Source: Aphelenchoides besseyi (taxonomy: Eukaryota > Nematoda > Chromadorea > Rhabditida > Aphelenchoididae). Taken from it: 64,000 nucleotides of DNA. Below the pieces are notes generated by a model, which was given only the letters and a program-made list of their open reading frames with translations, was not told the DNA's origin and did not search any database. A program made the position numbers and the translations under genes. The stretch covers positions 15,190,001 through 15,254,000 of the forward strand of contig JAMPIQ010000002.1 of the NCBI GenBank assembly GCA_024699855.1, read 5' to 3'. Position 1 is the first letter of the stretch. Every line of letters starts with the position of its first letter. This document shows positions 10,801 through 21,242 of the stretch, piece after piece.

Positions 10801-13800
10801 AGAAGAAAGTCCTGAACGAAATTCTCATCGACCGTGGAATCGCCCTCTTCGACGAGATGCTGAACGAGACGATCGGGTTTCGCTTTGATAACGACAAGAG
10901 CGATTTGACTTCCGATCACTCTGAAAAGAAGCAAATGTCAATTAAAAGCGGCGTCTGAAAATAACCTTCTTTCGGCTTCTCGAACAACTTCACCGGTCAA
11001 TTGATCGTTTTCCTTCTCAATGTGCTGATTCAACGTTGACATAATCGAACAATAGGCTTCGTGTTCGACCAGAACGAACTCGCAATCGTCTAACAGGGTT
11101 CGCATCTCGCCGTCCATGTATTGAATTCGCGGGATCGGTTCGGCACCGAAAGCATCGCCCAATCGATATTCGGCGATACGTTCGCCTTGTCGCAGATGTT
11201 CGACGGCGCCATTCACGATCACCGACCACGAATCGATCTTTTCGCCATGATGCAGAATCACTGTTCCGGCTTCGGGTACAATGGCGAAGACCATTTTTAA
11301 GCACAACTGACGCTTAATCGAAAGCGGTAGACTTGCAAGTGCCGGCATCTGTTGCATGAATTCCATGAGGACGTGAATGTCATCGGAGGTTCGCTGCAAC
11401 GGCTCTTTCTCCAAACATTCACGAACATTGTCTTTGAGATCAACGAACGAATAGTCGTGCGATGGAATCGATTCCTCGTCCTCATCGTCGGTATCGACCG
11501 CCGTCTCGGGTAAACCGGTAAACTCGTCGCCATCAGTGGTCGACGATGATGCCGTTGATTGACCGCGTAGTCGACGTGCAGTCGCCGAAACCATTCCCGA
11601 ATTCGCGTTTCCGGACACATTTCGAATTTTGATTGCCGATGAAGAGTTCGAATCATCCGAATTCTAAATACTCGCAGTTCATTAATATTAACGATGTGAA
11701 AACAAACCTTTCGATTCAACTGAACGCGCATTTTGTTGATTCGATGAGCACTTGGAGCCAAGAAATGATTGCCATCGTCGTGATTCATCGGAACATTGGA
11801 GTACGTGAATTTGGGATTGGCGGCTGGAGCGGGTGGTGGAACGGAGGCGTTGGTGGAGCTCGAAACGTTGGAGGTAGAGCTCGTCGAGTCAAACGGCTGG
11901 CTACCGGATGACCGATTGACTTGAATTCCAGAATCGAACGAATCCAACAAAGACAACTGCGCCAAATGTGCTTCGTGTAAACTGTTTCGTTTGAATGTAT
12001 AGTCGCTGTGAGCATTATTCGAGCCTTCAAATTCAATGATTAGTCATTGGATCGAAGACAACCTACCAGGTCCAATGATTGTTGTAGCCGAAGCCGTTGA
12101 CTTGTTCACCGGCAATGGACGAGGAGCGTATTGAAACTGCGAAACGTTGTTCAAATGCTCTCGATTCTGTGCCCAAACGTCCATATCCTGCAATGAATCC
12201 ACTTGTAAAGAATGTCGTTGCAACCGTAAACTGATAGCGAAAAGTTTTTTGCAAATGTCATCTATGGTCCCGAAAACAAGCAAGCGGTTTGAATGCGAGA
12301 GATCTCTCGACTATCGGACGCGGTTGCAAGAAGTTTCGGTTGACATTTGAGAAGAAACGTTTCTCGGGTTCCAACACTTACCACCGGTTTTCGTTGAGCT
12401 TCACCTTCTTGTTCACGTCGTTGCGGTGAACGACTAATCGAAATTGATGCGGAGCGTGGTGCCGGTGAGGGAACTCGTTTTTTTGATTGACTGTTGTTGT
12501 TGTTTGGTTGTAGATGCGAGAACTTCCAGGTGGGCGTCAGGGTGGCATCCGAATAGTCGCGACTAACCACCGATTGTGGTCCGGTAACAACACTGGTCGT
12601 GTAGGACCTCACTTTGTCCGCGCCATTCTCAACCACATTCACGATGTGGGCTGATTGGTGTGGAAAGTGGATGGATTTGAAGTTTTGAGCAGAAAACTAA
12701 AAGCAATTGAAAACTACAGGAAAACAGTGATTGAAAACCTACGTTCGTGGGTCGACTAGGAAACTGATCGTAATAGTTCAGTTTGGATTGATGGAAGTTT
12801 GTGGACTGCGGTATTAGCGGTTGTGGAGGATGATGTTGAACGGTGGATCGAGTCAACGTATTAGACGCTGACGATGAATGACCGTGTGGTATCGGCGTTT
12901 GATAGTGAACGGGAACTCGTTGAACGTCCGGGTAGTCGATCTAAAATTCGTAATCAAAGCTTACGAATGTGCCATTCAATCACGCATCACACACTACGGG
13001 GAAACGGAACAAATTGAAACGTTGGGGAGGAGGATGTTAATTGGGAGTTCACGTATTCAACTACCACTTACCACGACCATTTCAGATGGCTGAATGACCA
13101 GACAGTCGTTGCTTCGTCGCAGATTCATTCCGTTTCGTTTGCCAAAACTGTAAATTCAAAATCGTCGGGTTGTTCGCGAGGAAATTTCGTTTTTTTCTGT
13201 TCGACGTTCATCTTTTTGGCAAGAAAAAAACGTCGATTGGGAATTTCTGGTTAATGAAGTGGCTGCCCCGCCGACATTAATCCCCTCCTCGGACGCATAT
13301 TTACAAGTCAAATTGTGGCACGCTAATCGTTTTTTCTTCTTCGCAAACACGCACGACGTGAGCTCCCAGCAAAAACGAAGAAACGATGGGCGCCGTCGTT
13401 GAATTGCGATCGCACGATCAACAAAAAAAGCAAACGCGGTGGGAAAATCTGCGGCACGCAAAAATCAGCGGACGCCAAGAAAAAATGGCGGCGATCGACG
13501 TCGAAGCGCGAAAACGCCTCGTTTTGCAGACTCTTTTGGGACCAAAAGCTCATACGCAAAATGCCCACCGGGGGGAACAAAGGTGATATGCGTGTGCGTA
13601 TCGATGTGGGGATTTGGAACGTAACGACACATTCCGAGCGCATCTTCCTCACAATGGCGCGATTCCAGAACACGCAGAAGGAGGCGTGAATGAGAATCGC
13701 GGGGTTGGAAAAGGAGCAAACGTCGTTGTGAGAGAGAGAAAACCCAAGGAATTTCGATCGGCGCGAAGAGCGGATGATCATACACATTTTGCTTCATGGT

Positions 13801-14337
13801 ATTTTCGAAGCGATCGGTTGGCTCGCCGTCTCTCCGCCGACGAACGGACACGACGAAATGGAAACGTGCACCCGCGCCCCCGGTAATGCGATTACGAAGT
13901 CCGTTGATGTCAACAAGTGAGTTCGCAACGAAATTCGTTTGATTGCTAATTTGTTGTCCTGCCGCAGACTCACCATGCACTTGGCAAGTAAACTTGATTG
14001 TTCATGAGAACGGAGCCACTAATCAGAATATAATAACAGGTTGCCGATTGACCGCGTCTGCAAGAACGTCTGATGTGTAGGTGTCCTCAACCTCTTCTCC
14101 CTACCGAAACAACACATGATCTTGGGGATGTCGTTCCAGACGTGCCGACTGACAGATCGCGCTGAGCGGACCGTCGGCCACAATGCGAAAAACGTCCAAT
14201 TGACGCAAATAGTAGAAGATGGACTTGCAATCCTACAACAATCACAATGAACAACAAACTCGAAGCCAATCGCCAACCTCATCCGTTCGATCTCGTGGCG
14301 CCAGTCGAAGGGCATCGACGAACCGTGCGGTTGCCAT
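7878..14337 (-). CDS. pxf-1: PDZ-GEF, Rap guanine nucleotide exchange factor (RAPGEF2/6)
   Basis: This is an activator of Rap-family GTPases at membranes and junctions. Domain order fits RAPGEF2. An N-terminal cNMP-like domain is built from exons 14337-14278, 14232-14105, 14057-13974 and 13147-13072 and includes FYYLRQLDVF, SGSVLMNN and the FGKR block. A low-complexity linker follows, then a second cNMP-like domain (11618-10980; LPETAVD and VRECLEKEPLQRT motifs), RasGEF-N (EDFLLMYRVFIF, VLLWVNNHFNDFE), PDZ (around 10560-10230), a Ras-associating domain (KVYRSDQTFRYLAIF) and the catalytic RasGEF domain (9230-8560; FIKIARHCRDLRNFNSMFAI). The Ser/Gln-rich tail ends at 7878. The second cNMP domain lacks the usual cyclic-nucleotide phosphate-binding signature, as in other PDZ-GEFs. 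The start (MATARFVDALRLAP) keeps phase into exon 2 and matches the family N-terminus. The intron 13148-13973 is unusually long at 826 nt. Confidence 0.95.
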
Positions 14338-14917
14338 CGAAGGTGTGTGTCTTCAGGTCGTCGCTTCGACGTCCATTTAATCGCTTTTGTGTTGAACATA
14401 AAACTGATGCATCAGAAGTTGGACTGAAATTCGTGAGTAAAAAAGTCTCGTTGAAAAAGTTCGTAGAACACGTCAAAAAGTGGAATCACACGCGATCGCA
14501 ATGAATCACGACCGTTCGTTCTTGCGGTCGTGAAACTTCGACGTCATTTACAAGGTCTTCAAGGTTACAACGGGAGAAAAGTTCATTCGTGATAACAACG
14601 ACGAGATGCCACACAATTAAAACATCGGAAAAACTGGCTGTTCAACGTGGGAAGCGTTTTATTTTGCGCGTGGCGAAACGTTCGCAGCGATCAGGAGCTT
14701 CGGCAAAGATCAACTACCGGTCCCACACGGAAATGATGTTCGGCCTTGGGTGCTAGGCAGTTGATCTCGGTCGCCAAATGGGTTTTCTAATCAAATGTTG
14801 CGATTTTTGAAGGCTAAAAAGTTTGAGTTCAGTCGAGAGCTTCTGTTCGATGTGATTAGAAATCTTTATCCTGACGAGAACCAGTAAATATGGCAAATAG
14901 AAAGGATAATCATTTGA
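14338..14917. other. Intergenic between GABA transaminase and PXF-1
   Basis: No coding exon is seen. The segment holds the 3' flank of the GABA transaminase gene and the putative 5' region of PXF-1, both minus strand. Confidence 0.5.
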
Positions 14918-16683
14918 TTAATCGAGCGAACTAAGTGTTTTGTTTATGATACCAACGGCAGTTTCAACGTGTTTTCGTTGGAATACGAGAGCTGGTCGGA
15001 AACGAACGGCCACGTCGCCACAACCACCGATGTGCAATCCATGTTTTAAGGCTTCTAGAAGAAACTTGTCGCGTTTCTCCGAACTTGGCATATCGAACGC
15101 GCACAGAGTTCCTTGGCCACGAACATTCGACACCTGAAAACATTGGATAAACCTTCTGCGATCTGAAAAAAACAAACCAAATTTGGAAATTCGAATGCGA
15201 CCTTCTCCAATTTTGCCAACAGTAGGTCGCCAACATCTCTTGTTTTCTCCACCAAATTGTCGCGTTTAATGATTTCAATTGCTTTCTCCAATACGACAAG
15301 TTTGGTGGGTTCGCCCATCCACGTGTTGAAGATTCGATAGGGCTGTAAAGATGGAATATTAGAAGAGCTCAATCGGCTAACATACTTCATTTACAGTCCA
15401 ATCGTTTTTGTAGTAATAGCCACCAAGAAGCAGTTTCTTGGAGAAGGTGACCATATCCGGAGCTTCGGGAAGATCCCATTTTTCATGAGCCCAAAAATGA
15501 CCACTTGCTCCACCCCCCGTTTGAACCTAAACAAATGAGTCAATTAATGCGAAATACCAACAAAAGAACTACCTCATCAACAATAAAACTAATTCCACCG
15601 TCTTTACAAATCTTTTGTAAACCTTTGAAGAAGTCAGACGATGCGTGAAAGTCGCCACCTTCGCTTTGAATTGGTTCAATCAAAACGGCAGCAACATCGC
15701 ACTCCTTCTTTTTGCACGATTCAATGTGCTGACGTACATCATCTAAACATTCCTGATCCTGCTTCTTGTTGTATTCAACATTGTCACTAAGCGGATATTT
15801 GTATCGTGGGAAACGAGCAATCGGCCATTGGAAGGCGGGAATGTCAACCTTGTGAACCGGTTTCGATCTAAATCGATTCGAATTAATCTACGATTTGGTA
15901 TTTCGTTCACCTAGTTACACTGAGCATTGCCAACGAGCGACCGTGAAATGAACCTTCGAATCCGAGAACACACAATTTGGGTGTTCCCGGTAGTTTTTGT
16001 TTCATACACGATTCCAAGTCTTCGGCTGTTGGCGATTTGCCTCCCCGTTTCACAGTTTGGTACTTGATGAATGCCTGTTTGATGGCATTTTCATTTGCAC
16101 TCGTTCCGCACAACATCGTTTGTACGTGATTCAAGCCCTTGGGTGCTACCTTAAAAAGTTTGCTACTAACAATTTCATCGACTTCAACAAACTTACGGAA
16201 ATCAAAGCGTTTTGCACCAAATCTGCAAAGTCAACTCGTGGATAGTTGCCTAACGCCGGACGGCTGACCATAGACGACTAAACGAATTTGGTTGAAATCA
16301 ATAGGCAATCGCAATTCAAGTCTTACAATCCATCTTGGATCGTTATGCAAGGCTACAAGCTCGGGATGATTGTAGCCCAGTGGAATCGATGAGATTTGCA
16401 TAAACGGATCGAGCAACTCGTTTCCATCAGCATCCACCAAATAGTTGCCATATGATTTTTCGTAATCGACGAAAAACTTTACCGATGGTGCTTGCTGAAA
16501 TTATTGTTTGCATTCAATAGTCAATTGTTGTAAACGTACATGGACATTGCGTAGTTTTGAATGAAGTTCTTTGGAACGAGGACCGGGAATTGCAGTTTTT
16601 ACCGACGGCTCACTTGGCTCTTTAGTTGCAATCGAACTCACATGTCTGAGCAACGTGGTGGTCGTTAACTTGCGACTAAGCAT
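14918..16683 (-). CDS. gta-1: 4-aminobutyrate aminotransferase, mitochondrial
   Basis: A PLP enzyme that breaks down GABA to succinic semialdehyde in mitochondria. Several exons give a class III aminotransferase. The N-terminus is a mitochondrial-type presequence rich in Arg, Ser and Thr ([17 protein letters not shown]). Then come the [24 protein letters not shown] block, [27 protein letters not shown], the segment ending in [17 protein letters not shown], and the PLP-lysine region [13 protein letters not shown]. The C-terminus has [12 protein letters not shown] and ends at 14918. I chose the ATG at 16683 because it starts the presequence; an in-frame ATG at 16725 would add 14 residues. The motifs are intact, so the enzyme is expected to be active. 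It is divergent from RPP14, with about 1 kb between the starts. Confidence 0.95.
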
Positions 16684-17665
16684 TCTTATACACAGATGCT
16701 CAGTATTCTGAAAGCGACTAATCAAGGGAATCGGACAGAAAGGTTGTGTGTTTATGAGCGAAAACGATCGTCCGGAGTCGCGTTGTAAAAGTAAACGAAA
16801 CTCAAAAGACGACAGAAATTGATAGAAAAAATCACGTTTACACTAACGGCAATGAGCAATTCGCTAGTTTTAGGCGAACAAAACCAACGACTTTGTTCGC
16901 TCATTGGATTTCGTTTTTGGCCAAAAAGCTTTCTGTCGTTCTCTCAAGTTGAGGGTTTCAAAGAATGCGCGATAGTTGGTCGGGGAATGAGCTGTTCAAG
17001 TGCCAAACGTGTGTTCTCGTGGAGAACATGTTTTCACGCCGACGAACCAAAATAGAAAAAACGGTCCATCGAGAGTCGTCGCTCGCTATCAGTCAGCGCA
17101 GACAATTGAATTCGATGTGTGTGAAGAGGCTTCCGAAGGTGACAGGAAGACGACAGCCGAAATGGACACAACTGTTGAGGGAGTCGGTGTGTGTTTTCTG
17201 GTCGCTAATCACGGCCCCATCGCCCATTTCGATTAGTTGAAGAAACGTGATTTTGCGAAGCACAAAAAGTGAACGACGTTTAATCACACAAATCCGAACA
17301 TTTTTGGGAACCATAGTGAGTGTTTGATGGTTTCGGATTTTTTGATATGAATGAAAAGATCTTCAAAGCTTAGTTAGTTGAGAGATCGAATCATTCAACT
17401 GAAAAGGTCTCAATCAAAAGTTTAAAGAAATGTAAAGAGCTCAAATTGAAAATTCTCATTAAACCACTTGCTAACTTGTATTCTCAGCATGAGAACCACA
17501 AACCTTAAGAGCATCTGAAAGTGATGGCTCGAAAACCATGTTCCAAAAGCAGTAATCAATTCAACGATAACGCGAAGTACTTTGTCGTTACATGCAAACA
17601 GCGATGTTCAGCACAATTTTTCGTGTGCGTGTCCTTTGGACAAATGAAATAACGCTCTTTGTTAC
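16684..17665. other. Divergent intergenic region (GABA-T / RPP14)
   Basis: No gene is seen. It presumably contains the promoters of the two divergent flanking genes. I see no convincing motif. Confidence 0.4.
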
Positions 17666-18072
17666 ATGCAGTTTTCATCCACAGCGAATTTGTGTCGACT
17701 AAAAGTGGAAATGTGAGTGTTAGTTGGCGTTTCCTAATCCTTTTCGCCTCGTTTTCAGCGAATTCGAACGCGCCGACTTCAAGTGCGCAAATAAACGTGA
17801 GTTTGAAGCACTGTGCCGATCGGCTGTTCGTCAGGTTCTTGGCGAAGCTGCACCACAATTTCAAGTCGAAAAGGAGTTTGTTGTCGGAACGCAAACCGGC
17901 GCCGTGATCTTTGAGGCATCACATCTGAACAAACTTTGGGCCTCGTTGAGTGTGTTCGGACACTATCTTGGTTCCAATCTTGCCATTCGTATGAAAGAAG
18001 TGAGAGTTCATGTTTTTGGTGCTCAACTTTAAGTCACAATTCCAGATTAGTTGTGTAGAGTTGATTGCTTAA
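17666..18072 (+). CDS. RPP14: RNase P/MRP subunit RPP14
   Basis: A protein subunit of nuclear RNase P (and MRP), which processes the 5' end of tRNA precursors. Three exons (17666-17712, 17759-17999, 18046-18072) join in frame to 104 aa; human RPP14 has 124. Matching blocks are LKVEIEFERADF near the N-terminus, the FEALCRSAVRQVLGEA helix, a TGAVIFEASHLNKLW segment and SLSVFGHYLGSNLAIRMKEI. A read-through model without the second intron would end at 18032. The 46-nt intron 18000-18045 has a ttccag acceptor and gives a C-terminus closer to the family, so I prefer it. The stop is 4 nt before the start of the sphingolipid reductase gene on the same strand, which suggests a dicistronic transcript. 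Confidence 0.85.
18041..18045 (+). promoter_or_regulatory. Splice acceptor possibly shared by cis- and trans-splicing
   Basis: The ttccag ending at 18045 is the acceptor for the last RPP14 exon. It is also the only good acceptor just upstream of the next gene's ATG at 18077. A spliced leader could be added here to make the reductase mRNA. The cis use is inferred from frame, and the trans use is a hypothesis. Confidence 0.4.
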
Positions 18073-18076
18073 CACA

Positions 18077-19263
18077 ATGTGGTTCTACGTAATTGGCGTT
18101 CTTTTCGGGATCTTTGCGCTCTTCTCCGCCGCCTTCACGGCTTTGATTTGGTGGTCAACACCGAAACGACATCGACTTAACGTCCGTGGAAAAAATGTTT
18201 TCATTACCGGTAATTGTATTTCAAGCACTGAATATCTTTGTTGTTGTTTTTCAGGTGGTTCGAAGGGTATCGGACGTGAGTTGGCGGCCGAATTCTTGCG
18301 GCGCGGAGCGAACAGCGTTTCGATTGGCGCTCGGAACGCTGAGGCGTTGGAATTGGCGAAAAAGTACTTGGAAACAATTGCGAACAACGGTCAACGTATT
18401 GAGACCTACGAATTGGATGTGACGATGGAATACGAAAAGGTTAGTTGAGCTTCGAAGTTGTTGTATCGATGATTTTAGATTGTTGAGCTCATGCAAATTG
18501 CTGAAGAACGAGTTGGCTCTATTGACGTGCTTGTCAATAACGCGGGATCTGTTGTTCAGGGAGCATTCGATGAGATTCCGGTCGACAGTTTCACCAAGCA
18601 AATGCATATTAATTATGTTGGTGCGGTGAGTTATTCTTTTCAATTGCTTCAAAGATTGTTTTTAGGCACTTGTCAGTCGCGCGGTTATTTCCGGCATGAA
18701 GGCACGACGTCGTGGTCATATTTGTTTCGTTAGTTCGGCTGCTGGTCAATGTGCCATTTGGGGTTACAGTGCGTACTCGCCGTCGAAGTTCGCCGTACGT
18801 GCACTTGCCGATGTTCTTCACATGGAACTTCAACCGTTTGGTATTGGTGTTTCTGTGGTCTATCCGCCAAACACCGACACCGAGGGTTTTGCCGTGGAGC
18901 AACGCGAAATGCCCGAACAAATTCGAGAGATCAGCGGTACATCAGGTCTATTTCCCGCCGATTATGTGGCACGTGCAACGATCAATACGATCGAAAATGG
19001 CGGATTCCGCACGACTATTGGTATGTTCAAGATTAAGAGAAAATTATGTAGTTTGTTTTGCAGGTTTCGAAGGCTGGATGTTGGGCGTTCTAACTGCCGG
19101 AGCATCGCCCGAACCGATCGGCTACGCCGCTTATCTTCAATTCTTACTTGCCGGGCTTCTTCGTGGTGTTATGGTTTTCTATTTGGGCGCATTCGATCGT
19201 ATTGTTCAAACTATTCACGACAAATCGGAAGACACGTCACGTCAACGTACCCGTTCCCATTGA
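18077..19263 (+). CDS. KDSR: 3-ketodihydrosphingosine reductase
   Basis: A short-chain dehydrogenase of the ER membrane that reduces 3-ketodihydrosphingosine with NADPH, the second step of sphingolipid synthesis. Five exons (18077-18209, 18255-18439, 18479-18625, 18666-19020, 19064-19263) join to 339 aa; the human protein has 332. It has an N-terminal membrane anchor (about residues 3-27), the Rossmann motif GGSKGIGRE, the NNAG motif, the catalytic Ser in FVSSAAGQ, and Tyr/Lys in YSAYSPSKFA. The C-terminal hydrophobic part has the KDSR-typical FEGWMLGVLTAG and FYLGAFDRIV motifs. These C-terminal features separate KDSR from other SDRs. The ATG lies 4 nt after the RPP14 stop, in a different frame, so translation would need its own mRNA by trans-splicing or reinitiation. 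Confidence 0.93.
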
Positions 19264-19501
19264 TCTTATGATGTCTAGCTTCTTGTGCAGTTTGGTAGAC
19301 GGGTTCTAAGTTTGATGTTTTTGCAATAAACAAACTTGTTGACTTTATTTCGTATTGTAAGCTTCCTATTTGATGCGCGTTGTCTTGGTCGCAGATTCTA
19401 GTGTTAGAGAAAGTGCATTCAAATAAACTTTTGGAATTTCATTGACAATCAACGATCATGTCTTTTGCCAACAAGCTACGTAGTAATCTTTTAAGCCACG
19501 A

Positions 19502-20630
19502 CTAAAATTTTCGTACGTTCGTGTTCCGGGAGCACAGTACGTGCTTCGAAGTGTGTTGGTAAAGATGCGAATGATAAACGGAGTCTGAAATTGAAGTCTT
19601 TAAACTCGTTCGAATCGACCCCTCACCTCCTTTAACTTTGAATCGTAATGAGCGGCCGTAACGTGAATCCCAGACAGTACTTGTTCGGTTATCTTCTCGT
19701 ATTTCACCAACTTTAGACCTGCACATCTAGCATGAGAAAACGGTTCAAGAGCCTGTAAAGAGTATAACAGTAGAACTATATTTATACCTTTTCAACAGCT
19801 CTCAAATCGGCCCAACAAAGATAACCACCGGTTCGCAGCACCCGATGAGTTTCCGTGAAGAAACTCTGCGGATTGGCGTACAAGTGACTGCTCTCCACAT
19901 TCACGATCAAATCGAATGATCCATCGGCAAATGGCAACTCTTCAGCATCACCCTGAAAGTTTTAAGATACTGTGGAACAGAAGCGAATTCTGCGTTACGA
20001 TGACAAGATCATTTTGATAAACTTTGTCACGACAATTTCAGTCACTAGTCAGCTGCACGCTATGGCTTGTTGATAGATCAAAACTTTTGCTTTTTTCTTT
20101 TCATTAACCTTTTTAACGTCAGTTCTTTCCGGTTATAAATTTTAGGGGTATCTCTTGGTTGTCAGTTAGCTGAATACTTACGTAAAAAAGATTCATTTCG
20201 TCGTGCGATCGAATGCACTTGTCGACTCCCACGGCTCGCAACAATTCGGGATGTACGCTGAAATTCTGTTCGTCGCGGTTTTCGATCCTATTCCTTACAT
20301 TTTCATCTCGCGAACCCCACCGCCGAGTCCACATCCCACGTCCAACAGGTTCAACGACAAATTGGGATACAGTGGACACGTTGACAGCGCTTTTTCGTAC
20401 AATTGATAATGGGCTCTGAAGGCGCAGTTTATTGGAAGGTTTCGATCCGACAACGCGGAGTCCGTGTCTGCAGGGATGTAGCCAAGATTAAGGAACTCGA
20501 TTTCGTATTTCTTTCCAATTGTTCTCATTAGCGGATATAAGACATAACGATCGAATAGGTAGAAGTAAAGTCGTGAAGTCCAATCGATCAACTTATTAAC
20601 TATTGAACTCAGCGCGTGAATCAACTTCAT
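19502..20630 (-). CDS. Class I SAM-dependent methyltransferase
   Basis: The substrate is unknown. The first exon begins at 20630 with a hydrophobic N-terminal region containing RLYFYLFDRYVLYPLM and reaches the SAM-binding motif I LLDVGCGLGGG. An intron with a gtaagg donor follows. Later exons give the PELLRAVGVDKCIRSHDE acidic-loop region, GDAEELPFADGSFDLIVNVE (motifs II/III), the SSHLYANP block and HRVLRTGGYLCWADLR. The C-terminus ends APGTRTYENF at 19502. One internal exon boundary near 20000-20165 is uncertain. The overall form, with a hydrophobic N-terminus, resembles small-molecule or lipid methyltransferase relatives, but that is only inference. Its start is 53 bp from the divergent TMA7 start. 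Confidence 0.8.
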
Positions 20631-20683
20631 TTTGTGGTTCGAGCGTCTAATAATGGTTGCTTTAGTTTCTGCAACAAATCGAA
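20631..20683. promoter_or_regulatory. 53-bp divergent promoter region
   Basis: Only 53 bp separate the start codons of the methyltransferase (minus) and TMA7 (plus). A ctttag acceptor-like sequence lies 19 bp before the TMA7 ATG and could take a spliced leader. Regulatory use is inferred from spacing alone. Confidence 0.4.
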
Positions 20684-20999
20684 ATGTCCGGACGACAGGG
20701 TGGTAAATTGAAACCTCTCAAGCAGGCGAAGAAGGGCGATAAGGTCGAAATGGATGTAAGTCAAAATGTTTGCTAATTTTCGTTTTGATTATAAAGCCAA
20801 TTGCATTTCACTACTTACTGCTCAATTTTAGGAAGATGTCGAATTCAAGAAACGTCAACAAGAGGAGCAAAAGAAACTGAAGGAGGCCGCCGCCAGCGCT
20901 GCAAAAAAAGGACCGATGGGTAAGTCGAAAGTTAGTTTCCACTCATTGTTACGATCATTTACAGGAGGCTCAGGTATCAAGAAATCAGGAAAGAAGTAG
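20684..20999 (+). CDS. TMA7: Translation machinery-associated protein 7
   Basis: A small, highly charged ribosome-associated protein found across eukaryotes. Three exons (20684-20755, 20832-20919, 20965-20999) join in frame to 64 aa, the same as human TMA7. The start MSGRQGGKLKPLKQAKK, the FKKRQQEEQKKLKEAAA helix and the end GGSGIKKSGKK are diagnostic. Introns are 76 and 45 nt. A poly(A) signal aataaa is at 21081-21086. The molecular role of TMA7 is poorly known beyond its ribosome association. It lies in the same orientation as PIGQ, whose first recognised exon begins about 240 bp after the stop. Confidence 0.95.
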
Positions 21000-21242
21000 A
21001 CACTATGGCTGTTCATATTCTAACAATGGTTCCCTTTTATACATTCAATATCTTTTTGTTTGAAAGTGCTATGTGAAGGCCAATAAACATTTTTAACTCG
21101 TTGCTTCTTCTTCATCAATGGTCTAATAAACTGATTTATAAAGTTGTACACATTGGGTGTGTTGTATGAAAAGAAAAAGAACGTAATGTCGGTTTCTATT
21201 TCTCGGTTTGGTGGTTACTCATGCAGTTTAGATTGTAGAGCG

